From Prevotella sp. (GTDB lineage: Bacteria; Bacteroidota; Bacteroidia; Bacteroidales; Bacteroidaceae): 12,600 bases of DNA. Position numbers and translations under genes: made by a program. Below are positions 5,733 through 12,600 of the stretch, one piece after another (the stretch's first letter is position 1; every line of letters begins with the position of its first letter). The notes beneath the pieces were generated by a model. The model searched no databases. It saw nothing but the letters and a program-made list of their open reading frames with translations, and had not been told where the DNA came from. Location of the stretch: assembly GCA_022732315.1 (NCBI GenBank), contig JAIJUV010000068.1, forward strand, positions 1 through 12,600. The letters run 5' to 3'.

Positions 5733-7517
5733 TTATCTTCCCAACCAAGCCTCTGGGTTGAGCTTGGCAGTCTCCTTGCGAAGCTGGAACTGGAGGATGT
5801 TGTCGGAACCCACGGCACCCAATGCCTGGCGGGTACTTACCTTCTGTCCCTTATGAACGCTGACCGATTTCAGGTTGCAATATACTGAGATGTAGGCACC
5901 ATGACGAACCAATACGTTCCACATGCCACCATAGCCGAATACGGCACTCACCTCACCATCGTAGATGCTGCGAGCCACACAACCCGGCTTGCCCTGAATG
6001 TTGATACCCTTGTTATCAAGCCTAACACCCTTCAAGCCCTGCACGTTATACTGACCGAAATGGCTCACGATGCGATAGCCTCCACTGATAGGCATCGGCA
6101 GACGACCACGGTTTGCCTCGAAACCACCATTCAGCATACGGTCTACCGAACTCAAGGTAGCCGCCTCTTGCGCCTCCTTCTTGGCAGCAGCAATCTCACG
6201 AGCCTGACGCTCCTCATCCGCCTTCGCCTTCAGCTCGGCAGCCCTGCGGTCAGCTTCAGCCTTTCTTGCAGCCTGCTCGGCAGCAGCTTCACGTGCCGCC
6301 TGTTCTGCGGCAGCACGCTGTGCCGCCTCGGCTGCAGCACGAGCCTTAGCCTGCGCCTTGGCTTTCGCCTTCGCCTCCGCCTGGGCAGCAGCTTCTTCCT
6401 GTGCCTTTCTTGCAGCCTCGGCAGCAGCACGAGCCTCCTCGGCAGCCTTTCTTCTTGCCGCCTCGGCAGCAGCCTCACGGGCTTTCGCCTCAGCTATTCT
6501 GCGGGCATTCTCTCTTGCGGCAGCCTCGGCAGCAGCCTTCTTGCGGGCCAATTCCTCAGCACGCTTCTTGGCTGCAGCGGCAGCAGCAGCCTTGCGCTTA
6601 GCTTCGGCAGCAGCACGGGCACGAGCCTTTGCCACTTCCTGCTGAATCAGACGGTCAATCTGTGCATTGATGGCCGCATCCTTCTGGCGCTGGTCGGCGA
6701 TGACAGCCTGAATGGTCTTCTGCTGCTTCTGCAGTCCCTGCACCATCTCCTTCTGCTGCGTCTGCTTGCCTTCCAATGCCGTCTTCTCCTGCTTGCCCTT
6801 ATATAATAAGGTGTTCTTATGACCCTTTACGTTCTCTAACTGGTGATGCTTCTCGTTCACCTGCTTCTGCTTTGCCTGGATGGCCTGTCCCTGCACCTTC
6901 TGATAGGAAGAATACTGGCGGATGAACGAAAGGCGGCGATACATCTGAGTCAGGTTCTTGGCGCTGAAGATAAACATCAGCTTATCCTGCACCGTATGGT
7001 GCCTGCTCATATAGCGCATAGAGCGGATATACTTGTTCTTTCTGTCCTGCAACTGCTGCTGAAGAGTCTTCAACTGCGCCTGCAGAATACCTATGTTTCC
7101 GTCGATATGGTGGATATCTTTCTGGATTCCATCAATCTTCTTCTGGCTCTGGTCTATTTCGCCGTTCAGAGCCATCAGGTCTTCCAGTCGCTTCTTCACG
7201 TCGGCCTGATTCTTGCGCAACGCCTGCTCCTGTTCCCTGATTCGCTTCTGGATACTGGCACGCTGTCCCTGCAATCCCCTGATGTTGGCATTGCTGTAGG
7301 TGGCAGCTCTGCGTTCTGCCTTCGTTGGAGCCTTGGTAGAAATCTGCACATGCTGCTTGCCCCTTCGGGCAGGTGCCTTGGCAGCCGTTTTTTTTCTGTT
7401 GTGCTGTTTGTTTGAGGCAACGGCAGTCTTCTTCGCAGGTTTCTTCTGCACATGATGCTGTGCAAAAGGCGCCAGCGAGAACGTCATTGCCAATATGAAT
7501 AATATGATTCGCTTCAT
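5733..7517 (-). CDS. EnvC-like murein hydrolase activator (degenerate LytM/M23)
   Basis: A 594-residue exported protein. Signal peptide is residues 1-19 (ends APFAQ), then a Lys/Arg-rich stretch (24-70), EnvC-type coiled coil (about 78-292), a very Ala-rich Ala/Lys/Glu/Arg helix (about 295-455), and a LytM domain (about 470-594) ending NPEAWLGR, close to the E. coli EnvC end. The zinc ligands are lost: HxxxD reads NKGIN (Asn502, Asn506), and HxH reads ILQ (Ile574, Gln576). It should therefore not cut peptidoglycan but switch on amidases at the division site, as EnvC does. The Ala-rich part makes it longer than usual EnvC (about 420 residues). It starts 45 bp after the DUF4292 stop and is the last gene of the operon. 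The partner amidase is not in this window. Confidence 0.88.
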   Translation of the reverse strand: MKRIILFILAMTFSLAPFAQHHVQKKPAKKTAVASNKQHNRKKTAAKAPARRGKQHVQISTKAPTKAERRAATYSNANIRGLQGQRASIQKRIREQEQALRKNQADVKKRLEDLMALNGEIDQSQKKIDGIQKDIHHIDGNIGILQAQLKTLQQQLQDRKNKYIRSMRYMSRHHTVQDKLMFIFSAKNLTQMYRRLSFIRQYSSYQKVQGQAIQAKQKQVNEKHHQLENVKGHKNTLLYKGKQEKTALEGKQTQQKEMVQGLQKQQKTIQAVIADQRQKDAAINAQIDRLIQQEVAKARARAAAEAKRKAAAAAAAKKRAEELARKKAAAEAAARENARRIAEAKAREAAAEAARRKAAEEARAAAEAARKAQEEAAAQAEAKAKAKAQAKARAAAEAAQRAAAEQAAREAAAEQAARKAEADRRAAELKAKADEERQAREIAAAKKEAQEAATLSSVDRMLNGGFEANRGRLPMPISGGYRIVSHFGQYNVQGLKGVRLDNKGINIQGKPGCVARSIYDGEVSAVFGYGGMWNVLVRHGAYISVYCNLKSVSVHKGQKVSTRQALGAVGSDNILQFQLRKETAKLNPEAWLGR

Positions 7518-7562
7518 GATGAATAGGAATGATTTCTATGTTTATTTCCAGCAATCATGCGA

Positions 7563-8477
7563 TTACATGCTCATGAGTTTGCCAAGTACATCTTTAGGTG
7601 ATACCTGCTTGTACTTACCCGATACCTCGGTCTGCGCATCCCACTTGTCATCGGTCTTCACGCTCTTCATCTCGATGTTGAGCTTTGCCTCCTGAGGCTT
7701 GTTGTTCAGGATGGTGGTAAGCGTCATGCGCTGGGTGGCAGGAAACATCTTCACGCCCACACTCTTGAAGTCGCTATACTTCAGGTTGAGTCGCGAATCG
7801 CCATTGCCTTTATCCTTGTAGATAACGTTGGCTTCTGCGATTCTTCCGCTGTTTCTATTCGCCTTCCACTGGTAGTTCATGTTGCCATATCTGATGGAAA
7901 CAGGCACATTTTCGGCGGTTTCATCGAGATTTGCCGAGAATTTCTTCAGGTCGGAATCTGATACCTTCTTCACACCTGGCACGAGCAACTGGTTCCAGAA
8001 GAGTGCCTGGAGCGAATAGAAGTTGATGCCCTGCTTCTTGAGGAAGTCCACCTGCGTATAGTCTGCCTTGATGTATTCCTTGTGCATGCGGTCTACGATG
8101 AGCACATAGTTTGGGGTGAACTCCAGTCTGCCCACCTCGGAACCCAGTATTGGGATAAAGAGCTGGATGCGGATTACCTCGTCCTTGCGCATGCTCAGCT
8201 TGCCAGGCACGGTGATGTCCTTGCCTGCCGCCTGCAGATTAAACGTCATATTGCCCACGATGTTCTTGGCATACACCTGGTTGTCGGCAACCTTCTGCAC
8301 GAAAGCCAGGTTCTTCATCGAAGCCACCTCTGCTGCATCCGCAGCCTTGGTCTCGGTCTTCCTGTTCTGGGCATTCACCTTGCCCGTTCCTTCCATCTTC
8401 TTGGTAGAGCCGCAAGAAGCCATCAGCAGAAGAGCCACGGCAGCCACTGCCATCTTCAAATTGTTCATCACTTTCAT
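7563..8477 (-). CDS. DUF4292 lipoprotein (LolB-like fold suspected)
   Basis: A 304-residue lipoprotein with signal ending MASC (Cys22). The residues after the cysteine (GSTKK) lack the acidic run seen in the surface pilin lipoproteins, so it probably faces the periplasm. The body (FNLQAAGKDITVPGKLSMRK, IQLFIPILGSEVGRLEF, VLIVDRMHKEYIKADYTQVD) fits the DUF4292 family of Bacteroidota, predicted to share the LolA/LolB half-barrel that carries lipoproteins to the outer membrane. Both the family and the fold are recalled rather than searched. An internal ATG nine bases in (8468, MNNLK) is an equally good start. It sits 17 bp after the TPR gene and 45 bp before the EnvC-like gene, so the three are surely co-transcribed. 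Confidence 0.8.
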   Translation of the reverse strand: MKVMNNLKMAVAAVALLLMASCGSTKKMEGTGKVNAQNRKTETKAADAAEVASMKNLAFVQKVADNQVYAKNIVGNMTFNLQAAGKDITVPGKLSMRKDEVIRIQLFIPILGSEVGRLEFTPNYVLIVDRMHKEYIKADYTQVDFLKKQGINFYSLQALFWNQLLVPGVKKVSDSDLKKFSANLDETAENVPVSIRYGNMNYQWKANRNSGRIAEANVIYKDKGNGDSRLNLKYSDFKSVGVKMFPATQRMTLTTILNNKPQEAKLNIEMKSVKTDDKWDAQTEVSGKYKQVSPKDVLGKLMSM

Positions 8478-8494
8478 TTTCTTCTTATCCTTTC

Positions 8495-10375
8495 TTATTT
8501 CTTTCTACCTCTTTTTGTTTTTCTGCCCGTAGCCTTGCCGGTGGTTTTCTGCTTCTTCACCTCGGCTACAGCCGGATTCATCCTTTTCTGGAATTCTTCT
8601 TCAGAGATATATTGTTTGTTCTTTATTTTCCAATCAAGCGTAGTCGACGGATTATCGTCGGTATGGGCTTTCTTCCAAAAATCCACGGCTTCATCGGTGA
8701 TTCCGTTCATGGCGTAAATATCGCCGGCATGTTCAAGAACCGTACTGTTATTCTCGGTGGAATCGCGGTTTTTCAGCGCTGCATCGATATAAGTCTTGGC
8801 ATCTGCATAGCGTTCCTGCATAAACAGAATCCAGGCATAGGTGTCAAGATATGTGCCGTTGTTCGGCTCCGCCTTGATAGTCTTGTAGCTCATCGATTCT
8901 GCCTTGTGCAGGTCCTTGCCCTGCTCGCTCAGATAGTAGGCGTAGTTGTTCAGCGCCATCACATTGTCGTCCTTCCATTGCAGACAGGAATCGTAGGCTG
9001 CCATCGACTCCTCTGTTCTTCCTTTCTTATACAGGATGTCGCCCATCACGGCATAGAGGTCGGAAACCAGATCCTTGTTCGACTGTTCGTTGAGCTGCGC
9101 CACTCCCAACCGGAACTCGTTGAGTGCATGGTCTTCGTCGTTCTTCTGATAATACGCCATTCCTCCGAAATAGTAGAAAACCATTTCCTCGGGATTATAC
9201 TGATGGGCTGCATGCGACTGGGTAATGACTTCGCCATACTTGCGCTGGTTCCAGAGACTCTGGATAAGCTGCAGGCGGGCGTTCACGTTGTCCGGTGCTA
9301 TGTCGAGCACCTTCTGGAATGCCGCATTCACCGTATCGGCAGGCATCTGCTTCAAACTCATATAGGCAGCCCTCAACTCGGCAACCTCTGATGATGGTTC
9401 CGGCTGGTTGAGCACCTTGTTGAAGAGGGCGAGCACCTTGGTAGAGTCGCCTCCCTCACTCTCGTTGGTCTGGATATAGGAACGGAACATCATAATCCTG
9501 GTTTCGGTATCCGTCTTCCTGCTCATCAATATCTTGTCGAGCATCTGGTGCGCCTGTTCCTCCTGCTTGGTGGCATTATAGTAGTCGTAGAGCGACATCT
9601 GGGCGTAGGCATTGTCCGGCTCTTCCTTCAGGGCATCGGTAAAATACTTGAATGCCTCTTTCTGCCGGTTGTGCTGCATCAGCCAGTTGCCGAGCATCGT
9701 CTTATACACCATGTCCAGGGGATGCTGTTCCGACAGCGTCTTCAGTTCGTTGTAAGCCGCCTTCGGGTCGTTCATCATCTCGTAGATGCGCATCTTGGTC
9801 AGGGTAAGCTGCTCGCTCTCGCCTTCCTCCGTCTCCAGTCTGCCCACGGTGTTGAGCATCATGCGGTAGTTTTTCTGCTGCTGGTAGAGCTGCGCCAGGA
9901 TGCAAAGGGCATCGGTGTTGCTGTGGTTCTTGGCATAGAGTGCCTCGTAAGAACCGATGGCCTTGTCGTATTGCCCCATACCTATATAATATTGGGCAAG
10001 GCGCTCAACATAGGTCAGGTTGTCGGGATTCAGGGCGATGGCCTTGTTCATGCACTCCAGCGCCAGGGAATCCTTCTTCAACTGGGTATAATAGAGCGAC
10101 TGGTAGAAATATACCTCAGCCGCACGAGGGTCTATCTTCCGGGCATGCTCGAAGAGATCGAAGGCAGCAGTTAGGTTGCCCGCCGCATGCTGTCGTGCCG
10201 CCTCGGTAAAGAAGTATTCAAATCGCTTGCGGTCGTTGGGTGAAAGCGAATCCACCCAAACAGTCTGCTGCTTCGCCGGCTGCACCTTTTTCTTACGGGC
10301 CAACGAAGGCAAGGCCATCACGCCTGCCAGCGCCACAGCCACCCAGAAGCCCTTATTTCCATAAATTCTCTTCAC
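8495..10375 (-). CDS. Exported tetratricopeptide-repeat protein
   Basis: A 626-residue protein. The start is GTG at 10375, chosen because it gives a normal signal peptide (MKRIYGNKGFW then a hydrophobic core, ending near ALPSLA at about residue 26) after a purine-rich AAAGGGAAAG site. No lipobox is present. Many TPR units fill the body: AAGNLTAAFDLFEHARKIDP, YTQLKKDSLALECMNKAIAL, GMGQYDKAIGSYEALYAKN, and more to about residue 590, for example KKGRTEESMAAYDSCLQW and FMQERYADAKTYIDAALK. A basic tail (KATGRKTKRGRKK) ends the protein. TPRs bind partner proteins; the partner is unknown, but the neighbouring DUF4292 and EnvC-like genes suggest an envelope-assembly role. It lies 49 bp after dut. Confidence 0.88.
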   Translation of the reverse strand: MKRIYGNKGFWVAVALAGVMALPSLARKKKVQPAKQQTVWVDSLSPNDRKRFEYFFTEAARQHAAGNLTAAFDLFEHARKIDPRAAEVYFYQSLYYTQLKKDSLALECMNKAIALNPDNLTYVERLAQYYIGMGQYDKAIGSYEALYAKNHSNTDALCILAQLYQQQKNYRMMLNTVGRLETEEGESEQLTLTKMRIYEMMNDPKAAYNELKTLSEQHPLDMVYKTMLGNWLMQHNRQKEAFKYFTDALKEEPDNAYAQMSLYDYYNATKQEEQAHQMLDKILMSRKTDTETRIMMFRSYIQTNESEGGDSTKVLALFNKVLNQPEPSSEVAELRAAYMSLKQMPADTVNAAFQKVLDIAPDNVNARLQLIQSLWNQRKYGEVITQSHAAHQYNPEEMVFYYFGGMAYYQKNDEDHALNEFRLGVAQLNEQSNKDLVSDLYAVMGDILYKKGRTEESMAAYDSCLQWKDDNVMALNNYAYYLSEQGKDLHKAESMSYKTIKAEPNNGTYLDTYAWILFMQERYADAKTYIDAALKNRDSTENNSTVLEHAGDIYAMNGITDEAVDFWKKAHTDDNPSTTLDWKIKNKQYISEEEFQKRMNPAVAEVKKQKTTGKATGRKTKRGRKK

Positions 10376-10424
10376 GATATCTTTCCCTTTCGCTTTCTCT
10401 ATTTTTTAATGTTCTGTTCTGATG

Positions 10425-10862
10425 TTATTTCACTCCGGTATGTCCGTATCCACCGGCGCCACGTTCGGTCTCATCCAGCTCTTCTACCTCGATGAAATCG
10501 CACTGTTCGTGCTTGGCAAGCACCATCTGGGCGATGCGCTCCCCGTCGTTGATGACGAAGTCTTCCTGCGAGAAGTTGATGAGCAGCACCATGATTTCGC
10601 CGCGATAGTCGGCATCGATGGTGCCCGGCGTGTTGAGCACGGTGATGCCATGCTTCAGGGCAAGACCGCTGCGCGGACGTATCTGCGCCTCGTAACCCAC
10701 TGGCAGAGCCATGAAAAGACCTGTAGGAACCAGTCGGCGTTCCATAGGATGGAGCACGATGGCTTCGTCGATGTTAGCACGCAAGTCCATGCCCGCACTC
10801 TGAGGTGTGGCAAACGCAGGGAGAGGCTGATGTCCCTTATTGATAATCTTTACTTTCAGCAT
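10425..10862 (-). CDS. dut: dUTP diphosphatase (dUTPase)
   Basis: A 145-residue enzyme of normal length for the trimeric family. It splits dUTP to dUMP and pyrophosphate, keeping uracil out of DNA and supplying dUMP for dTMP synthesis. All five motifs are present: SAGMDLRA (22-29, with Asp26), RPRSGLA (62-68), [14 protein letters not shown] (77-90, catalytic Asp83), GERIAQMV (107-114) and [10 protein letters not shown] (134-143). Motif 5 has Tyr and His where Phe and Ser are common, a tolerated variant. It is first in the leftward operon with the TPR, DUF4292 and EnvC-like genes, and is divergent from dgt across 168 bp. Confidence 0.97.
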   Translation of the reverse strand: MLKVKIINKGHQPLPAFATPQSAGMDLRANIDEAIVLHPMERRLVPTGLFMALPVGYEAQIRPRSGLALKHGITVLNTPGTIDADYRGEIMVLLINFSQEDFVINDGERIAQMVLAKHEQCDFIEVEELDETERGAGGYGHTGVK

Positions 10863-10879
10863 AATTCTAGAATTTTCTG

Positions 10880-10887
10880 CAAAAATA
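10880..10887 (-). promoter_or_regulatory. Possible -7 element for the dut operon
   Basis: Read on the minus strand, TATTTTTG (10887-10880) fits TAnnTTTG, placing the start of transcription just upstream of or near the dut ATG at 10862, with a very short leader. No TTTG is seen at the expected -33 distance, so the call is weak. Confidence 0.4.
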
Positions 10888-10949
10888 CTGCTTTTTAGGC
10901 GAATAATCGCATTTTATAAGTGAAAATGATATAATTTATTGTTTTTTAT

Positions 10950-10980
10950 TTTGATTTATGCGCACTTTCATGTATTTTTG
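10950..10980 (+). promoter_or_regulatory. dgt promoter
   Basis: TTTG at 10950-10953, a 19-nt spacer and TATTTTTG at 10973-10980 match the Bacteroidales consensus. Transcription would start near 10987 and give a leader of about 45 nt to the dgt ATG at 11031. Confidence 0.7.
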
Positions 10981-11030
10981 CGCATCAGAAATGAAAGGAT
11001 AGTAAGAATCACTTATATAGCAGATGGATT

Positions 11031-12368
11031 ATGGAATGGAAACAACTCATATCAAACAAGCGCTTCGGACAGGAGCATAAGCATGCCGAACGCCACGACG
11101 ATCGCTCTGAATTCAAACGCGATTACGACCGCCTCATCTTCTCGTCGGCGTTCCGCCGACTGCAGAACAAGACGCAGGTATTCCCGCTGCCGGGCAGCAT
11201 CTTCGTACACAACCGCCTCACCCACAGCCTGGAAGTATCGAGCGTGGGCATGTCGCTGGGCAACGACATCTCCCGCCGCATCATCCAGAAGCGTCCGGAG
11301 CTGAAGGATACCCTCTTCGAAGAGATAGGAACCATCGTGAGCGCAGCCTGTCTGGCACACGACTTGGGCAATCCTCCCTTCGGCCATTCCGGCGAGAAAG
11401 CAATCCAGACTTTCTTCAGCGAAGGAGCAGGCCAGAACCTAAAATCGGCGGTTTCATCGGAGTTTTGGGATGATATCACCCATTACGAGGGTAATGCCAA
11501 CGGCTTCAGAATTCTGACGCACCGCTTCAAGGGCCGTCGCCAGGGTGGATTTGTGATGACTTATCCGATGCTTGCCGCCATCGTGAAATATCCTTTTGCC
11601 AGCAGTCTGGCTGGCGACCACGGTAAATTCGGCTTTTTTACGTCGGAAGCGGCTACTTACCAGAAGGTTGCCGATGAATTGGGCATCCGCCGTCTGTCTG
11701 CCGAAGGCGAACCGCTGAGGTACGCCCGCCACCCGCTGGTGTATATGGTAGAGGCAGCCGATGACATCTGTTATGAGATTATGGACATCGAGGATTCGCA
11801 CAAGCTGAAGATTCTTTCCTTCGATGAAACCGCCGATTTATTGCTCGGCTTCTTCGATGAAACCACGAAAAACAAGATTCGCCAGCGCATCATCAACGAG
11901 GAACTGACCGATGAAAACGAGCAGGTGGTTTACATGAGAGCCTGCGTGATAGGCAAACTGGAGAACGAATGCGTGAAGGCATTCCTCGACCACGAGGAAG
12001 AGATTCTTGCCGGCACCTTCGAGGGAGCCCTCATCGACCACATCTCGGAGCACGAGCGCAATGCCTACATCACCTGTACCCAGGTTTCGAGAAAGAAGAT
12101 TTATGCCAGCAAGCCCGTTCTCGACATCGAACTTTCGGGTTACAAGATCATGGCCACGCTGATGGAGGTATTCATCGATGCCGCCGTCAACCCGTCCCGT
12201 TTCTACTCTAAGCAGCTTCTGCGCCGGGTAAGCAGCCAGTACGACATCGAGAACGAGAGTCTGGAAGAACGCCTCATGGCCGTATTGGATTACATCAGCG
12301 GCATGACGGATATCTATGCCTTAGATATCTATCAGAAGATAAACGGAATAAGTCTGCCGATAGTATAG
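11031..12368 (+). CDS. dgt: dNTP triphosphohydrolase (dGTPase-like, HD domain)
   Basis: A 445-residue cytoplasmic enzyme of the HD superfamily that releases triphosphate from dGTP or other dNTPs, helping set nucleotide pools. The opening RDYDRLIFSSAFRRLQNKTQ (30-49) is the family signature. Metal ligands are His65 (NRLTHSLEV), His110-Asp111 (LAHDLGNPPFGHSGE) and Asp244/Asp245 (VEAADDICYEI). THYEGNANGFRILTHRF and ASKPVLDIELSGYKIM also fit. The ATG at 11031 is preferred because an earlier ATG at 11024 is out of frame. Substrate preference cannot be read from sequence. It is divergent from dut, another nucleotide pyrophosphohydrolase-type function, and its downstream gene seems to have its own promoter. 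Confidence 0.95.
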   Translation: MEWKQLISNKRFGQEHKHAERHDDRSEFKRDYDRLIFSSAFRRLQNKTQVFPLPGSIFVHNRLTHSLEVSSVGMSLGNDISRRIIQKRPELKDTLFEEIGTIVSAACLAHDLGNPPFGHSGEKAIQTFFSEGAGQNLKSAVSSEFWDDITHYEGNANGFRILTHRFKGRRQGGFVMTYPMLAAIVKYPFASSLAGDHGKFGFFTSEAATYQKVADELGIRRLSAEGEPLRYARHPLVYMVEAADDICYEIMDIEDSHKLKILSFDETADLLLGFFDETTKNKIRQRIINEELTDENEQVVYMRACVIGKLENECVKAFLDHEEEILAGTFEGALIDHISEHERNAYITCTQVSRKKIYASKPVLDIELSGYKIMATLMEVFIDAAVNPSRFYSKQLLRRVSSQYDIENESLEERLMAVLDYISGMTDIYALDIYQKINGISLPIV

Positions 12369-12532
12369 AAACAAAGCTGGCATACGGGCTTTAGAGCTTT
12401 ATGTTAAAAAGCCTAACTCGCTCTAAATTGGACTTTGATTGAAAATCAAGAAGTTTTACGATGAGTTTTTTATGGCAATTAGAACTTTTTGTGTTAAATC
12501 ACATGCATGAAATGCAGTTTTCTAAGAAAATA
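12369..12532 (+). other. Gene-free 3' region of dgt, possible weak terminator
   Basis: No ORF of note. An 8-bp stem TTTAGAGC/GCTCTAAA (12390-12397 with 12420-12427) encloses a 22-nt loop, and a second A/T-rich stem TTGATT-GAA-AATCAA (12435-12449) is followed by a GTTTT at 12453-12457. Either may end the dgt transcript, but neither has a clean T run, so termination is uncertain. Confidence 0.35.
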
Positions 12533-12564
12533 TTTGGAGATTCCGACAAAAAAGCGTATTTTTG
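12533..12564 (+). promoter_or_regulatory. Promoter for a gene beyond the right edge
   Basis: TTTG at 12533-12536, a 20-nt spacer and TATTTTTG at 12557-12564 form a textbook Bacteroidales promoter. Transcription should start near 12571 and run out of the window. An ATG at 12595 could begin the next gene, but too little sequence follows to say. Confidence 0.65.
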
Positions 12565-12600
12565 CAGCAACAAATCCCACCACGCCTCTCAACGATGCGT

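Noticed and set aside
5733..6110. An active M23 zinc peptidase
   Set aside because: The four zinc-ligand positions are Asn502, Asn506, Ile574 and Gln576, so a catalytic site is not possible.
5901..6806. Long plus-strand ORFs opposite the EnvC-like gene
   Set aside because: They arise from the low-complexity Ala-rich coding sequence read on the other strand (runs of Ser/Leu or Ala).
9548..10174. A 208-codon plus-strand ORF opposite the TPR gene
   Set aside because: The minus frame has clear TPR repeats, a signal peptide and operon spacing; the plus frame has no recognisable domain.

Overview
The window looks like a chromosomal segment of a Prevotella/Segatella-type member of the Bacteroidales. 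The reasons are several matches to the Bacteroidales promoter (TTTG, a spacer of about 20 nt, then TAnnTTTG), Bacteroidota-type lipoproteins, a fimbrillin (FimA/Mfa1-like) operon, and the gene order dut - TPR protein - DUF4292 lipoprotein - EnvC-like protein. Genus is inferred from style and is not proven.

Positions 1-1231 hold no convincing gene. This stretch is packed with repeats. It has a 29-bp perfect inverted repeat around an A/T-rich core (6-169), an isolated well-formed promoter (346-377), a back-to-back pair of -7 elements (500-517), small REP-like hairpins (692-754), four tandem copies of a 22-bp unit (792-879), and a palindrome of about 247 bp built from smaller hairpins (908-1154).

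Positions 1232-5444 hold a leftward, A/T-rich accessory operon of four lipoprotein genes. First comes a DUF5119/FimB-Mfa2-like putative pilus anchor, then three fimbrillin-like pilins. The first two pilins are clear paralogs with a 33-nt identical block. The third lacks the C-terminal 'DW' segment seen in the others and ends next to the palindrome array. Pilin 1 carries a G7 tract in its coding sequence. The promoter region at 5507-5560 has a -7 element and an adjacent inverted repeat.

Positions 5631-10862 hold a more G/C-rich, leftward housekeeping operon: dut, a TPR protein, a DUF4292 lipoprotein and an EnvC-like degenerate LytM protein, ended by a strong intrinsic terminator at 5631-5669. 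The gene set suggests dUTP removal coupled to a cell-envelope module (outer-membrane lipoprotein handling and activation of peptidoglycan amidases). The envelope roles are inferred from family.

Positions 10863-12600 start with a 168-bp divergent promoter region, followed by the rightward gene dgt (HD-domain dNTP triphosphohydrolase). A gene-free tail ends in a good promoter for a gene just beyond the window. I saw no CRISPR, tRNA, rRNA, intact transposase or phage gene. No clearly new system stands out. The best leads are the palindrome array next to a pilin with an altered C-terminus, and possible phase or antigenic variation in the pilin operon.
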